From Lewinellaceae bacterium (GTDB lineage Bacteria > Bacteroidota > Bacteroidia > Chitinophagales > Saprospiraceae), in contig JADJSY010000088.1 in the NCBI GenBank assembly GCA_016711435.1, positions 74,148 through 138,147 on the forward strand: a stretch of DNA of 64,000 nt, in the 5' to 3' direction. The notes under the pieces are model-generated. The model saw only the letters and a list, made by a program, of their open reading frames with translations. It had not been told where the DNA came from and did not search any database. Below are positions 43,335 to 53,575 of the stretch, piece after piece; position 1 is the first letter of the stretch; every line of letters starts with the position of its first letter. Both the position numbers and the translations under genes were made by a program.

Positions 43335-44218
43335 ATGCTATCCATGCGTATAGTACTGTATTGCGCCCTGATTATTTTTCTCGCCGGGTGCACCCGGCGC
43401 CATGTCGAGACGATCACGATCAAAGGCTCGGACACGGAGGTGAATCTCGTGCTGCAACTTGCCGAAGCCTACATGGAAACAAATCCAGCGATATCCGTCA
43501 GCGTTACCGGCGGCGGCAGTGGCGTGGGTATCGCAAGCTTGCTGAATGGCAGGTTAGATGTGGCCAATTCATCCAGGGAAATTAATAATCATGAACTAAT
43601 GTTGGCCTCTGAGCGGAATATTGATGTCGAACACTTTATTTTCGCTGCTGATGCACTTGCCATTATCTGCCATCCCTCCGTCCCGCTAGACAGCCTGAGC
43701 CTTAACGATTTGGGTAAAATATTTTCCGGTGAAATTCAGAACTGGCAACAACTCGGCGGCGCAGCCGGCATCATTTCCCTTTACGGACGACAAAGCAATT
43801 CCGGCACATTCATGTACTTTCGGGAGCGGGTATTGGGCAAAGACTACGCCCCCGGCATCAAACAAATGAACGGCAACGCTCAAATCCTGGAAGCCGTAAA
43901 AGCCGACCCGAATGCCATTGGTTATATTAGTTTTGGTTACCTGACCGATGAAAGGGGCGCGCTGCGGCATGGAATAAAAGTCATCAAATTAACTACAGAG
44001 CCGGGGAAAACCGCCATTTCGCCCCTCGATAGAGCTGCCATCAAGGCAGGTTTGTACCCGCTCACCCGCCCCTTGTTCCACTTTTCCAATGGTACGGCCA
44101 GCGACATAATACGTGCTTTCTACGGCTTTGAAAAAGTCCGGCGGGGCAGAAAATCATTGCCCAAAATGGATATTTACCCCCATCAGAGGCCGGATTGGCC
44201 TTCAATTCCGTGAAATGA
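43335..44218 (+). CDS. pstS: Phosphate ABC transporter substrate-binding protein PstS (C-terminus frameshifted)
   Basis: A lipoprotein with lipobox FLAG-C19, then the phosphate-binding fold (TITIKGSDTEVNLVLQLAEA, GGGSGVGIASLLNGRLDVAN, SLYGRQSNSGTFMYFRERVL). In the given frame the last 30 residues (KVRRGRKSLPKMD...) do not fit. One extra A in the five-A run at 44131-44135 gives EKSPAGQKIIAQNGYLPPSE, the normal PstS ending, with TGA at 44216-44218 overlapping the PstC ATG (ATGA). PstS delivers phosphate to PstCA at low Pi. Its start codons at 43335 or 43344 are both possible. Confidence 0.9.
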
Positions 44219-45099
44219 ATCAGCGACTTTTTTGGGACAGATTTTTTGAAAAAGTTTTTAACGGAACTGCCTGGGTTGCCGCCTTGACTTTGGTAGGCAT
44301 TTTCCTGATGCTACTGATCAATAGCGCGCGTGCATTTGAGACCATTTCCATTGCTGAATTTTTCTCCGGCACAGCCTGGAATCCGGCGGCCTATGGCGAG
44401 GCGACGTATGGTATTGGCGCTATGCTGTTCAGCACTTTATTAGTGACTATCGGCGCTATGTTGATCGCCGTTCCGCTCGGTATCGGCGCTGCGGCCTTTC
44501 TCTCTGAAATTGCTTCGCCGCGTACCCGTAATATCCTAAAACCAGCCATCGAAATGCTCGCTGCCATACCTTCTGTGGTCATCGGTTTTTTGGGCATTGT
44601 GCTGGTAGCGCCTGCGTTGGCAAAAATCTTCGATCTCCCACATGGCTTAAATGCGCTCAATGGCTCCATCTTATTGGCCATCATGGCTTTACCTACGCTC
44701 ATTTCGGTGACGGAGGATGCGATCCATGCCGTACCGCAACACTACAAGGAAGCCAGTTATGCCCTCGGCGCCAACCGCTGGGAAACGCTGCTGCGGGTCA
44801 CCCTGCCTTCCTGCACCTCGGGTATTTTAGTAGCCATTATGCTTGGTTTAGGTCGCGCCCTCGGCGAAACGATGACCGTGCTCATGGCTACCGGCAATGC
44901 CACTGCCATGCCGAATGGTTTTTTTGATTCGGTACGCACCCTTACCGCTACAGTGGCGATCGAGATGGGCGAAGTACCGTTTGGTACCCCACATTATTTC
45001 AGCCTGTTCGCCTGTGCGTTGGTATTGTTTCTCATCACCCTTTTAGTCAACATAGCAGCGGAGCGTGTGGCGGCAGGGTACAGACGAAAAGGCCAATGA
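44215..45099 (+). CDS. pstC: Phosphate ABC transporter permease PstC
   Basis: A 294-residue inner-membrane permease with six membrane segments. It shows the Pst-type binding-protein-dependent transport signature: AIPSVVIGFLGIVLVAPALA and the EAA loop YKEASYALGANRWETLLRVT, where the ATPase docks. Together with PstA it forms the channel for phosphate. Its ATG overlaps the corrected stop of pstS by ATGA and its own end overlaps pstA by four bases, so the three genes are translationally coupled. Confidence 0.96.
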   Translation: MNQRLFWDRFFEKVFNGTAWVAALTLVGIFLMLLINSARAFETISIAEFFSGTAWNPAAYGEATYGIGAMLFSTLLVTIGAMLIAVPLGIGAAAFLSEIASPRTRNILKPAIEMLAAIPSVVIGFLGIVLVAPALAKIFDLPHGLNALNGSILLAIMALPTLISVTEDAIHAVPQHYKEASYALGANRWETLLRVTLPSCTSGILVAIMLGLGRALGETMTVLMATGNATAMPNGFFDSVRTLTATVAIEMGEVPFGTPHYFSLFACALVLFLITLLVNIAAERVAAGYRRKGQ

Positions 45100-45935
45100 A
45101 ACGAAAAATCATCCAAATACTCGGCATGGCTTTGATTATTGCGGCTACCCTCGTGGTCGTGGCGATTCTGGGCGTGGTGCTGTTTGATCTGACTGCAAAA
45201 GGCGCACCCGTACTGAGCTGGGAATTTTTGACCCAATCTCCCAAAAAAGGAATGACCGAAGGCGGTATTTTCCCTGCCATATTCGGCACCACCGCAGTTA
45301 CGCTGCTTTCCACGATGCTGGCAACGCCGCTGGGCATCGGCTGCGCGATATTCCTCCACGAATATGCACCCGACAATACCTTTACCCGCCTTATTCGCGC
45401 TTCTATTCGCAATTTAGCCGGGGTGCCGAGTATTGTGTACGGATTGTTCGGCGTGGCGATTTTTGTACAGTTTTTGGGCATGGGCGCATCGCTGCTTGCC
45501 GCCGGGTGTACCCTTGGGCTACTGACCCTGCCTTCCATCATCACCACTACGGAAGAAGCCCTGCGGAACGTGCCGCGACTCACCCGGGAAGGCGCGCTTG
45601 CGCTCGGCGCGACAAAATGGGAAACCATCCGGACGGTCGTTCTGCCATCGGCCTTGCCGGGCATTCTGACAGGTGTGATTCTCGCGCTGTCTCGGGGAGC
45701 GGGCGAAACTGCGCCGATTCTGTTCACCGGGGTGGCCTTTTATTCGCGCTACTTACCCGGGTCCGTTTTCGACGAATTTATGGCCTTGCCTTATCATCTG
45801 TATATCTTATCAACACAGCACCATGCCATTGAAGAGGTGCGGCCGCTCGCTTACGCAACGGCTTTAACCTTGATTTTGCTTGTTTTTATGTTGAATTTGA
45901 CGGCTTTTTGGGCGCGTGCACGGTGGCAACGGTAG
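45096..45935 (+). CDS. pstA: Phosphate ABC transporter permease PstA
   Basis: A 279-residue permease with six membrane segments and the family marks GVPSIVYGLFGVAIFVQFLG and LTREGALALGATKWETIRTV (EAA loop). It pairs with PstC in the membrane and uses energy from PstB. Its ATG overlaps the PstC stop by four bases. The gap to pstB is 90 bp, larger than others in the operon, but no terminator is seen there. Confidence 0.96.
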   Translation: MKRKIIQILGMALIIAATLVVVAILGVVLFDLTAKGAPVLSWEFLTQSPKKGMTEGGIFPAIFGTTAVTLLSTMLATPLGIGCAIFLHEYAPDNTFTRLIRASIRNLAGVPSIVYGLFGVAIFVQFLGMGASLLAAGCTLGLLTLPSIITTTEEALRNVPRLTREGALALGATKWETIRTVVLPSALPGILTGVILALSRGAGETAPILFTGVAFYSRYLPGSVFDEFMALPYHLYILSTQHHAIEEVRPLAYATALTLILLVFMLNLTAFWARARWQR

Positions 45936-46025
45936 TTACCATCGGGCGGGTGATTTTGCCCAAAACGAACCCAACATCCAATCCATATTTTTCGTCAAAA
46001 ACTTCAACTGTCCAAACTTTCCGAA

Positions 46026-46783
46026 ATGGAAAAAATTAAAATTGACATCCAGGAACTTGATCTGTTTTTTGACAAAAAACAAGTGTTGAAAAACGTCTCG
46101 CTCCGCATTCCGGCGGGTAAAATCACTGCTATTATCGGCCCCTCCGGCTGTGGGAAAAGCACCCTGCTTCGATCGCTCAACCGGATGCACGACCTCAACC
46201 CGCAGGCACGTCTTTCCGGAAAAATAATGCTCGATGAACTCAATATTTTACATGGAAACACCAACGTCGTGCACCTGCGCCGCCGCATCGGCATGGTTTT
46301 TCAAAAACCGAACCCGTTTCCGAAATCTATCGCTGAAAACGTATCTTACGGATTGAAAATAAACGGTTTGCACGACAAAAAAAAGTTGGCTGAAGCCGTC
46401 GAAAACAGCCTCCGCGCCGCCGCTTTGTGGGATGAAGTGAAAGATGATCTGGACAAATCCGCGCTGGATCTGTCGGGCGGCCAACAACAAAGATTGTGCA
46501 TCGCACGAGCCGTCGCCGTCGAACCGGAGGTTATTTTGATGGATGAACCCTGCTCCGCGCTCGACCCGATTTCAACCGCCAAAGTGGAAGAACTGATGCT
46601 TGAATTGAAAAAAAGTACACCCTCGTCATCGTCACCCACAATATGCAACAGGCGCAGCGGGTGTCAGATTTTACGGCGTTTATGTATTTGGGCGAGTTGA
46701 TCGAGGTGGGCGAGACCCGGCAAATTTTTCAAAATCCTCAGCACGATTTGACCAAAAATTATGTGGAAGGGCATTTTGGCTAA
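46026..46783 (+). pseudogene. pstB: Phosphate ABC transporter ATPase PstB, one frameshift near the 3' end
   Basis: The ATPase is normal up to residue about 195: Walker A GPSGCGKST (38-46), the LSGGQQQRLC signature, Walker B VILMDEPCSALD. Then a run of seven A (46608-46614) is one base short. Adding one A gives ELKKKYTLVIVTHNMQQAQR and the end KNYVEGHFG, stop 46783, exactly as in PstB. In the given frame the H-loop and C-terminus are lost. Since pstS is broken in the same way in the same operon, an error in the sequence is the simpler view. No phoU follows. Confidence 0.88.
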
Positions 46784-46911
46784 TAAACATTCCCTTAACT
46801 GGTTATACTGAAAGTTGAGAGGTTGAGAATGTTGATAGTTGAGATAGCATTGGTAATCAGTAGATTATTACACTTTCTCGTTCAAAACCACTTTGTGTTG
46901 ACTATAGCACC

Positions 46912-47031
46912 CCCATAATTACAGGCCTGAAACACCCAGACTCCAACCCCAACGAACGCCGAAAGGGATATTCTCACCTCTCTCACCTCTCACCCTCTCA
47001 CTTCTCACTCTCTCACCTCTCACTTCTAACC
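46912..47031. repeat. 3'-end element (CAGGCCTG-GTGAGAG family) of paaZ
   Basis: ACAGGCCTGAAACACCC (46919 on), a GCCGAAAGGGATATTCTCAC core (about 46960-46980) and GTGAGAG/GTGAGAA heptamers up to the paaZ stop at 47013. It is one of five copies placed at the 3' ends of minus-strand genes. The remaining gap (46784-46911) shows only short GTTGAG heptamers. Confidence 0.7.
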
Positions 47032-49067
47032 ATCGTGAGTATCGTCGCAATCGCCACCGTTTCGCCCGTTTCGTCGTACACATCGACTAACCATTTGACG
47101 ATGCCGCGCGGAATTGCCGCGACGCCCTCTTTGGAAGGATCGTGTTCCTGTTCTATTTTTTCCTTCACGGTCAGTTTCACGCCGATGGTCATGCCCGGAT
47201 AAACGGGTTTTGTAAAACGGCACTCATCCAGGCCGTAATTCAGCAGTACAGGCCCTTTTTTGGCGTCTACAAAAAGTCCGGCGGCTTTGGACAGCACGAA
47301 ATAGCCATGCGCCACCCGGCCGGTAAAGGGTGTTCCTTCCAGCGCCGTAGCATCCATGTGGGCATAAAAATTATCGCCGCTTACATTGGCGAAGTTGTGA
47401 ATATCCGCTTCCGAAACGGTGTGTTTAGCGGTAACGAGCGTTTCGCCGACAAACAATTCTTCAAAGTATTTTTTGAACGGATGCACGGGCGTTTCCGTTT
47501 GCGCGCCACCGGTTTGATACTGCTTGGTGACCGCTGTGATGTCCGTAGGATGGCCCTGAATGGCTGTGCGCTGCAGGTAGTGCAGTACGCCGCGCATCCC
47601 GCCCATTTCCTCGCCGCCACCTGCGCGGCCGGGGCCGCCGTGTACCAGCATGGGCATGGGAGCGCCGTGGCCGGTGCTTTCCTTGGCGGACGTTCGGTTG
47701 AGGATATGAATACGCCCGTGAAATGCCGCCGCTTCCAGCACGTATTCGCGCATCACCGCCGGATCCAGGGTACAAATGGTGGACACCAGCGAACCTTTTC
47801 CCATTTTGGCCAGTTGGATGGCTTCATCGAGGGTTTTGTAAGGCATCAGTGTTGAAACGGGGCCGAAACACTCCATTTCGTGGCTGCGTATTTTGACAAA
47901 AGGCCGGTCGTTTAACAACAAAACAGGCGGCAAAAACGCGCCTTTGTTGCGGTCGGCGCCTACTACTTCAAAGTTGTCCCAATCGCCGAAAACTGCGGGC
48001 GTTTCTACCGTCAGCATCGCCAGTTTTTCCTGTACGCGTTCCAGTTGCTGCCGGTTGATGAGTGCGCCCATACGCACGCCTTCTACGGAAGGATCGCCGA
48101 GCACGTTTTTGGCTAATTCTTTGGAAAGCGTTTTTTGAACGTCTTCCAGCAATGATTCCGGCACAATGATGCGCCGGATGGCGGTACATTTTTGCCCGGC
48201 TTTGGTCACCATTTCCCGGCGACACTCTTTGATAAATATGTCGAATTCAAGGGTACCCGGCACTGCATCTGCCCCTAAAATGGCGGCATTCAGCGAATCG
48301 GCTTCCATGGTAAAAGGCACCGAATGTTGCACGATGGCGGGATGGACGCGCAGTTTACGGCCCGTATCGGCGGAACCCGTGAAGGTCACCACATCCTGGC
48401 TTTGTACGGAGTCGAGGATGCCGCGACCTGCGCCGACTACGAGTTGCAGCGCGCCTTCCGGCAAAATGCCGGAGCTGATGATATCGCGGAACATCGCCTC
48501 TGTGAGGTAGGAGGTCTGCTCGCTGGGTTTCACGACCGCCGGAACACCGGCCAGGAGGTTGACGGCTACTTTTTCCAGCATGCCCCAGATCGGAAAATTA
48601 AAGGCATTGATATGCACCGCAACGCCCTGTTTGGGCACGAGGATATGATGGCCGATGAAGGTATTTTCTTTGGAAAGTCGAATGGTTTCCCCTTCCACGT
48701 AGTAAGGTTCGTTGGGGAAACGGCGGCGTAAACTACTGTAAGCGAACAAGTTACCAATACCGCCTTCAATATCGACCCAGGAATCGGCGCGGGTAGCGCC
48801 CGTCTGGTGCGACACCCGGTAATACGCCTCTTTGCGGTCCATGAGGTACAGCGCCAGCGCTTTGAGCATACGTCCGCGTTCCGGAAAAGTCATACGCCGC
48901 AAGACCGGGCCGCCGGTGTTGCGGCTATATTCGAGGATACGGGCATAATCGAGTCCTTCGCTGCTCGCTGTACTGATGTGTTCGCCTGTCAGTGCGTGGT
49001 ACTGTGGTATGCCGTCGCCGTCGCCCGGCATCCATTGGCCGAGGACGTAATTGTGGAGGTGTTGCAT
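47013..49067 (-). CDS. paaZ: PaaZ: aldehyde dehydrogenase-MaoC hydratase fusion of phenylacetate breakdown
   Basis: A 684-residue bifunctional enzyme. Residues about 1-500 are an aldehyde dehydrogenase with catalytic C294 (AGQKCTAIRR) and base E255 (MEADSLN). Residues about 535-680 are an MaoC-type hydratase with SEADIHNFANVSGDNFYAHM. In the phenylacetyl-CoA route PaaZ opens the oxepin ring and oxidises the aldehyde formed. Length and order match E. coli PaaZ. The other pathway gene here, paaG, is 4.5 kb away on the other strand; the oxygenase paaABCDE is not in the window. The last residues (VRSER) are read from a heptamer repeat. Confidence 0.95.
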   Translation of the reverse strand: MQHLHNYVLGQWMPGDGDGIPQYHALTGEHISTASSEGLDYARILEYSRNTGGPVLRRMTFPERGRMLKALALYLMDRKEAYYRVSHQTGATRADSWVDIEGGIGNLFAYSSLRRRFPNEPYYVEGETIRLSKENTFIGHHILVPKQGVAVHINAFNFPIWGMLEKVAVNLLAGVPAVVKPSEQTSYLTEAMFRDIISSGILPEGALQLVVGAGRGILDSVQSQDVVTFTGSADTGRKLRVHPAIVQHSVPFTMEADSLNAAILGADAVPGTLEFDIFIKECRREMVTKAGQKCTAIRRIIVPESLLEDVQKTLSKELAKNVLGDPSVEGVRMGALINRQQLERVQEKLAMLTVETPAVFGDWDNFEVVGADRNKGAFLPPVLLLNDRPFVKIRSHEMECFGPVSTLMPYKTLDEAIQLAKMGKGSLVSTICTLDPAVMREYVLEAAAFHGRIHILNRTSAKESTGHGAPMPMLVHGGPGRAGGGEEMGGMRGVLHYLQRTAIQGHPTDITAVTKQYQTGGAQTETPVHPFKKYFEELFVGETLVTAKHTVSEADIHNFANVSGDNFYAHMDATALEGTPFTGRVAHGYFVLSKAAGLFVDAKKGPVLLNYGLDECRFTKPVYPGMTIGVKLTVKEKIEQEHDPSKEGVAAIPRGIVKWLVDVYDETGETVAIATILTMVRSER

Positions 49068-49117
49068 GGTTGGGCTGGTTTGAGGGTGCGAAAGTCGGGG
49101 AAATTCTTGTTTTTACC

Positions 49118-49373
49118 ACATAGATTATTTTTACCACATAGGCAGATAGACGTAGAGTGTACTTTTACCACAAAGCGCACAAAGAGGGTTTCACAAAGGA
49201 CACAAAGCGTAGAGTTGACGCGTCTCCCTTAGTATTTACTGTAATTCTGGCATAAACACCCCAAATGACTGGAAAAACGCGGTCAACTCTACGCTTTGTG
49301 TCCTTTGTGAAACCCTCTTTGTGCGCTTTGTGGTAAAAGTACACTCTACGTCTATCTGCCTATGTGGTAAAAA
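49118..49373. repeat. 88-bp perfect inverted repeat
   Basis: The arm 49128-49219 (ACCACATAGGCAGATAGACG, then ACTTTTACCACAAAGCGCAC and CACAAAGCGTAGAGTTGAC) is repeated in inverse at 49288-49373 almost without change. The loop is about 65 bases of unique DNA. An extra partial ACCACATAG word lies at 49118-49127. The arms touch the stop codon of the DUF5686 gene; the gap 49068-49374 has no gene. Confidence 0.95.
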
Positions 49374-49374
49374 C

Positions 49375-51858
49375 CTACAGCGCAATCCCCAAAATCACGC
49401 CCGTTTTTTCATAAGCCCCCCCATAAAAACCCGCCACCACATCTACCCGGAACAGTCGGAAAACGCCGAAACCGATATTTTCCAGGCCGAAATTGAGTTC
49501 CCAGTACGGTAAATCCCTGGTAAAAGTGGGATCGGAAGAAGGCCGGTCGGTGTAATAGAAATTGGCGCCGATGACCTCTTTCATATTGAGTTTGCGGATA
49601 CCCGGAATTTTATCGAACAACCAGCCCTGCAGGTGGTGTTGCCAGTGCGCCTGAACAAAAGGTTGGTCGGTCGAGTAGGCATAATAAGGCAGCATAAAAA
49701 AACTGCGGTTATAATCCTGCGGATTGGCCAAAAGGGTCTGGTTGCCGCGCGGGTGGTACAAATCCATAAATCCGAGCGCTGATTTTCGGAGGAACGCGCC
49801 GGCTGACACATTCAGGTTGGAATAGCCGACCAGGCCCCAGGAGATATTGTTTTTACTGATCTGTAACTGCGCAAAGTCAAAGTCGGCTGTGCTGCCGCCC
49901 ACACCCGGGATGGCTTTCCGGTAACGCAGGTAAATATCCGGCCATTTCGACTCATCGTAAGAACGGTAATACGGATAAGTGCTGTAGGTCTGGCCGATTC
50001 GGAAACGCAGCTCGGCGTTCAGGGTAAAAATTCCGGGAAATGATTGATCCGCAGGTTCCGGTTGCACCGGGTAATTCGGCGTATACACGCGGTCTTCTTT
50101 TTTGCTCCAGGTAAAATCGGTGTTGTTGTCTAACCAGTTCCGTTCGGCCCACTCCGCCGCCGCCCGGATATGCAACCAGGGCGCTGCAAACTGCCGCCAT
50201 TCGGCCCGGACGAAGGTTTTTTCGTACAATTTCATATAATTCCGCTTCCCGAACAGGGTGTACGAGGTATTGAGCGCCGCACTGATCGGGTTTTGATCGC
50301 TGAATTGAACGGGGTTCACACCGCCGCTGATACGCAGGGTAGAATAGTTGATGCTCTCGAATTTACGCTCCAGTTCGATCGCTCCCCGCAGGCGTTTTTC
50401 GGCAAATCCGTAATTGATATTGCCGCCCACTTTCCAGTATTTTACCGAGCGCTCGGTATAGTGCGTCCATTCGGGGTTCACATCGAACACCAGGCCCTGT
50501 ACCGTATTAAATTGTACCCATTGCAGGGCGCCGGGAAAACTCAGGGTTCTGCGTTCGTAGGAGTTTTGCCAGGTGTAGCCTGTCAGCAGGTCGAAGGGTT
50601 TGAAACGGTTGTTTTTTTTGTCGATGCTATCCAGAAAAGTCTCCGATTTCCAGATTTTTTGCAGGCTGTCCTTCTTCACATAATCGTTGCTTTCTTCTAC
50701 AGTGTGAGCGGCACCGGGCGCACTGTTTTCCAGTACGAGGAATCCTGTTCGTTGGCGGTTTTTCTATTTTAAAAACCTCTTTATCAAAGAAATTTTTGTC
50801 AAAATCGGGTTTCAAATTGTAGTTGGAAAACACGCTGTTGAAAAAGCCGTCAAATTTAAAACCCAGCACCCCGAATTTGAACCCAGTCATTTGCGTGAGC
50901 AAAACCCAGGTATCCGGTTTTTCCACCGGCACAAATTCCTGCTGGATACGCAAGGTATCCAGAACGGGCTGTTTAATCGAATTGCCCGTCAGGACGAGGT
51001 CGGCGCCGGCGATGTTCCACAAGTCATCGACGATATACAGAAAGCCGCCGAACGTGGGGTCGGATGAGCGCTTGGGCATGACCTTTATTTTTTCAATGGT
51101 ATACCCGTTTTCATCTTTAAAACTTCCTAACCACTTGAAATTGTAGTAGTTAAATGAATTGTCTGCCAGTGGCGACAATATTTCGCGTTCAATTTCCAGC
51201 CGTTCATCGTAGAGGTTGAATTCCGTGAACGTGGCCCGGTTGAGGCTGAAACCGTTCTCCGAACCGCTCACTTTACTCGATACCATGACCTCTTTTTTCC
51301 GCTCCGGGTTTGCCTGCGCATACACCTTGGAAACCGATTCGGACAAATACACTACGCCGGTGCGGTTGGTATCGAGCATACCGCCCATGTTGCCTACGTC
51401 CTGCCCCATGATCTTTTTAGGCGCGTCGGTGAGTTTATAAAACCCTTTAATGTAGGTGTCGTAAGAACTGGAGGCAATTTTGTTTTTATAATACCTGCGT
51501 TTGGCAATCACTTCGCGCATGATTTTGTAAGCCGGGTCTTCGGTCGTAATCACCGCCTCCCCGATTTCAAGATTGGCGGGTTCCATTTTGACATTCAGGC
51601 GCAGGGGTTTGTCGCCTACCGTGACCGCTTCGACGCGTTGTTTGTATCCAATGTATTGAAAAACAATCTCCTGGCTGCCACGCGCGACCGTCAGGCGGTA
51701 TTGCCCTTCGGCATTGGCCACCGTTCCGTTGGTGCTGTTGCGCACATAAACGGATGCAAAGGAAGCGGTTCGCCATTTTCATCGAGCACGGCACCGCTGA
51801 TCTGGGCATAATTTAAAAGAGGGAAAAGCAGGAATACAACGAGTTGGAATATTTTCAT
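49375..51858 (-). pseudogene. DUF5686 outer-membrane protein with carboxypeptidase-regulatory domain, three frame breaks
   Basis: Starts with a signal peptide and a CarboxypepD_reg domain (SGAVLDENGEPLP, then FASVYVRNSTNGTVANAEGQ in the next frame; break near 51758-51762). A long DUF5686 part follows (EDPAYKIMREVIAKRRYYKN, IASSSYDTYIKGFYKLTDAP). Another break is at a five-T run (50759-50763), and a third near 50701-50706; with both repaired it reads NEQDSSYWKTVRPVPLT then VEESNDYVKKDSLQ. The C-terminal half is a predicted outer-membrane barrel ending in GVILGIAL. Function is unknown; the family is common in Bacteroidota. Three separate small changes suggest a low-quality stretch. Confidence 0.8.
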
Positions 51859-52039
51859 AACGTATTTAAAATAGTAGTGATGCAAGTGATTTTGTTTCTT
51901 TGATATTCAAAGGAAAACGGATTAAAATCCGTCTTCCGTGTTCCAATTTGATCCCAAAAATCAACGCGTTCAAAAATTAATGGCCGCAATAAAAGACGAA
52001 GGAAGTACTTTAGACCGACTAAAATCTAAACTGATAGCC

Positions 52040-53305
52040 ATGAACGCATCCCGACGCAGTTTTATTCGCCAGACCGCCACTTTGCTCGGCTCCTTTGCCC
52101 TGCACCAAAATTTTGCGGCGCATTTCCCGCTCGCGCCCATTTCCGACGGCCCCGAAGATGATTTCTGGCGGCAAATCCGGCAGGCCTATTCGGCCAGTCC
52201 GACTATAATTAACCTCAACAACGGTGGCGTTTGCCCTGCTCCACGCGCCACCATGGATGCCCTGGACTATTACAACCGGATGTGCAGCGAGGCGCCGTCC
52301 TACTATATGTGGCGCATCCTCGACCAGGATCGGGAGCCTTTGCGCGAAAACCTGGCAGCGCTGGCAGGGGCCAGTCCCGAGGAAATTGCCATCAACCGCA
52401 ACGCCACCGAAGCGCTCAATACGATCATTTTCGGATTGAACCTGAAAGCAGGCGACGAAGTGGTGTTGTCCAAATACGACTACCCCAATATGATCAACGC
52501 CTGGCGGCAACGCGAAAAACGCGATGGTATCCGGCTTGTCTGGGTAGACCTGAATTTGCCTTCAAATAACGAAGATTACCTGGTAAACGCTTTTACCTCA
52601 AAATTTACGGCAAAAACGCGGCTGGTACACCTGACGCATATCATCAACTGGAACGGACAGATTTTGCCTGTCCGGAAAATCGCCGACCTCGCCCATGCGC
52701 AGGGCGCGGAGGTGCTGGTCGATGCCGCGCACTCATTCGCCGTGCTCGACTACAAAATTCCCGATCTCGGCTGCGACTACTGGGGTACCAGCCTCCACAA
52801 ATTCCTGTGCGGCCCATTCGGCACGGGTATGATGTGGATTCGCAAGGAAAAAATACCTGCTATCTGGCCCCTGTTATCGAGCGACAAACCGGACAGCGAC
52901 AATATCCGCAAATTTGAATCGCTGGGCACCCGCAGTTTTCCCATTGAAATGGCAACGGGCTATTCGCTTGATTTACATAACTTTATCGGCGCCCGCCGCA
53001 AACAGGAACGCTTACATTTTCTAAAAAACTACTGGATAGAACGGGTGCGCGACGTGCAAGGCATTTATTTCAACACCGATCCGCACCCCGACTGGAGTTG
53101 CGCTATCGGCAATTTCGGACTGGAAGGTCAAAAGGCCGGCGACATATCGGGCAAGTTGTTTGAAAAATGGAAAATTCACAGTGTTTCCATCGAATGGGAA
53201 AAAATAAACGGCGTCCGCATCACGCCGAATGTGTACACGACCACCGATGAATTAGACAAATTGGTGCGGGCTATTCAGAGCATTGCAACGGCACAACGCG
53301 GGTGA
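52040..53305 (+). CDS. Twin-arginine exported class-V aminotransferase (cysteine-desulfurase-like fold)
   Basis: A 421-residue PLP enzyme. The N-terminus SRRSFIRQTATLLGSFA is a twin-arginine signal, so it is folded in the cytoplasm and exported. PLP-site residues are D227 and H230 in VLVDAAHSFA and the Schiff-base Lys in WGTSLHK253-FLCGPFG. The N-terminal NLNNGGVCPAPRATMDALDY resembles isopenicillin-N epimerase-like and related exported aminotransferases. The substrate is unknown. An ATG at 51938 would add 34 residues without homology; 52040 is preferred. The stop codon sits where a GAGGGTTGAG heptamer hairpin begins. Confidence 0.88.
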   Translation: MNASRRSFIRQTATLLGSFALHQNFAAHFPLAPISDGPEDDFWRQIRQAYSASPTIINLNNGGVCPAPRATMDALDYYNRMCSEAPSYYMWRILDQDREPLRENLAALAGASPEEIAINRNATEALNTIIFGLNLKAGDEVVLSKYDYPNMINAWRQREKRDGIRLVWVDLNLPSNNEDYLVNAFTSKFTAKTRLVHLTHIINWNGQILPVRKIADLAHAQGAEVLVDAAHSFAVLDYKIPDLGCDYWGTSLHKFLCGPFGTGMMWIRKEKIPAIWPLLSSDKPDSDNIRKFESLGTRSFPIEMATGYSLDLHNFIGARRKQERLHFLKNYWIERVRDVQGIYFNTDPHPDWSCAIGNFGLEGQKAGDISGKLFEKWKIHSVSIEWEKINGVRITPNVYTTTDELDKLVRAIQSIATAQRG

Positions 53306-53309
53306 GATG

Positions 53310-53455
53310 ATGAGGGTTGAGAGGGTTGAGGGTTGAGATTGTTGAGGGTTGAGAATGTTGAGATTGTTGAGGGTGGTAACCCAGGGCAAGAGTTACCACC
53401 CTCAACAATCTCAACATTCTCAACCCTCAACATTCTCAACCCTCATCAACCTTTA
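53310..53455. repeat. GAGGGTT-heptamer hairpin
   Basis: Arms 53310-53378 and 53392-53455, built of GAGGGTT, GAGAATGTT and GAGATTGTT words and their complements, with a short loop. It begins at the aminotransferase stop codon. Confidence 0.9.
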
Positions 53456-53499
53456 TCAACTCTTTTAAACCTTTATAAACATTTTGAGACAGCCTCGTT

Positions 53500-53572
53500 T
53501 ATCTTTGCCCGCCTTTCCAAAATACTTGATTATCAACACTGATAACCAATAACTAATAACAGATAACTACCT
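53500..53572 (+). promoter_or_regulatory. Promoter box and family A leader of paaG
   Basis: TATCTTTG (53500-53507) is a TAnnTTTG box. It is followed by ACTTGATTATCAACACTGAT and ATAACCA/ATAACTA/ATAACAG heptamers, ending ATAACTAC five bases before the ATG. So the heptamers would lie in the 5' untranslated RNA. Confidence 0.65.
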
Positions 53573-53575
53573 AGT

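Noticed and set aside
46608..46614. Programmed frameshift in pstB
   Set aside because: PstB is not known to use one, the break removes essential parts, and similar breaks occur in unrelated genes, so an indel is more likely.
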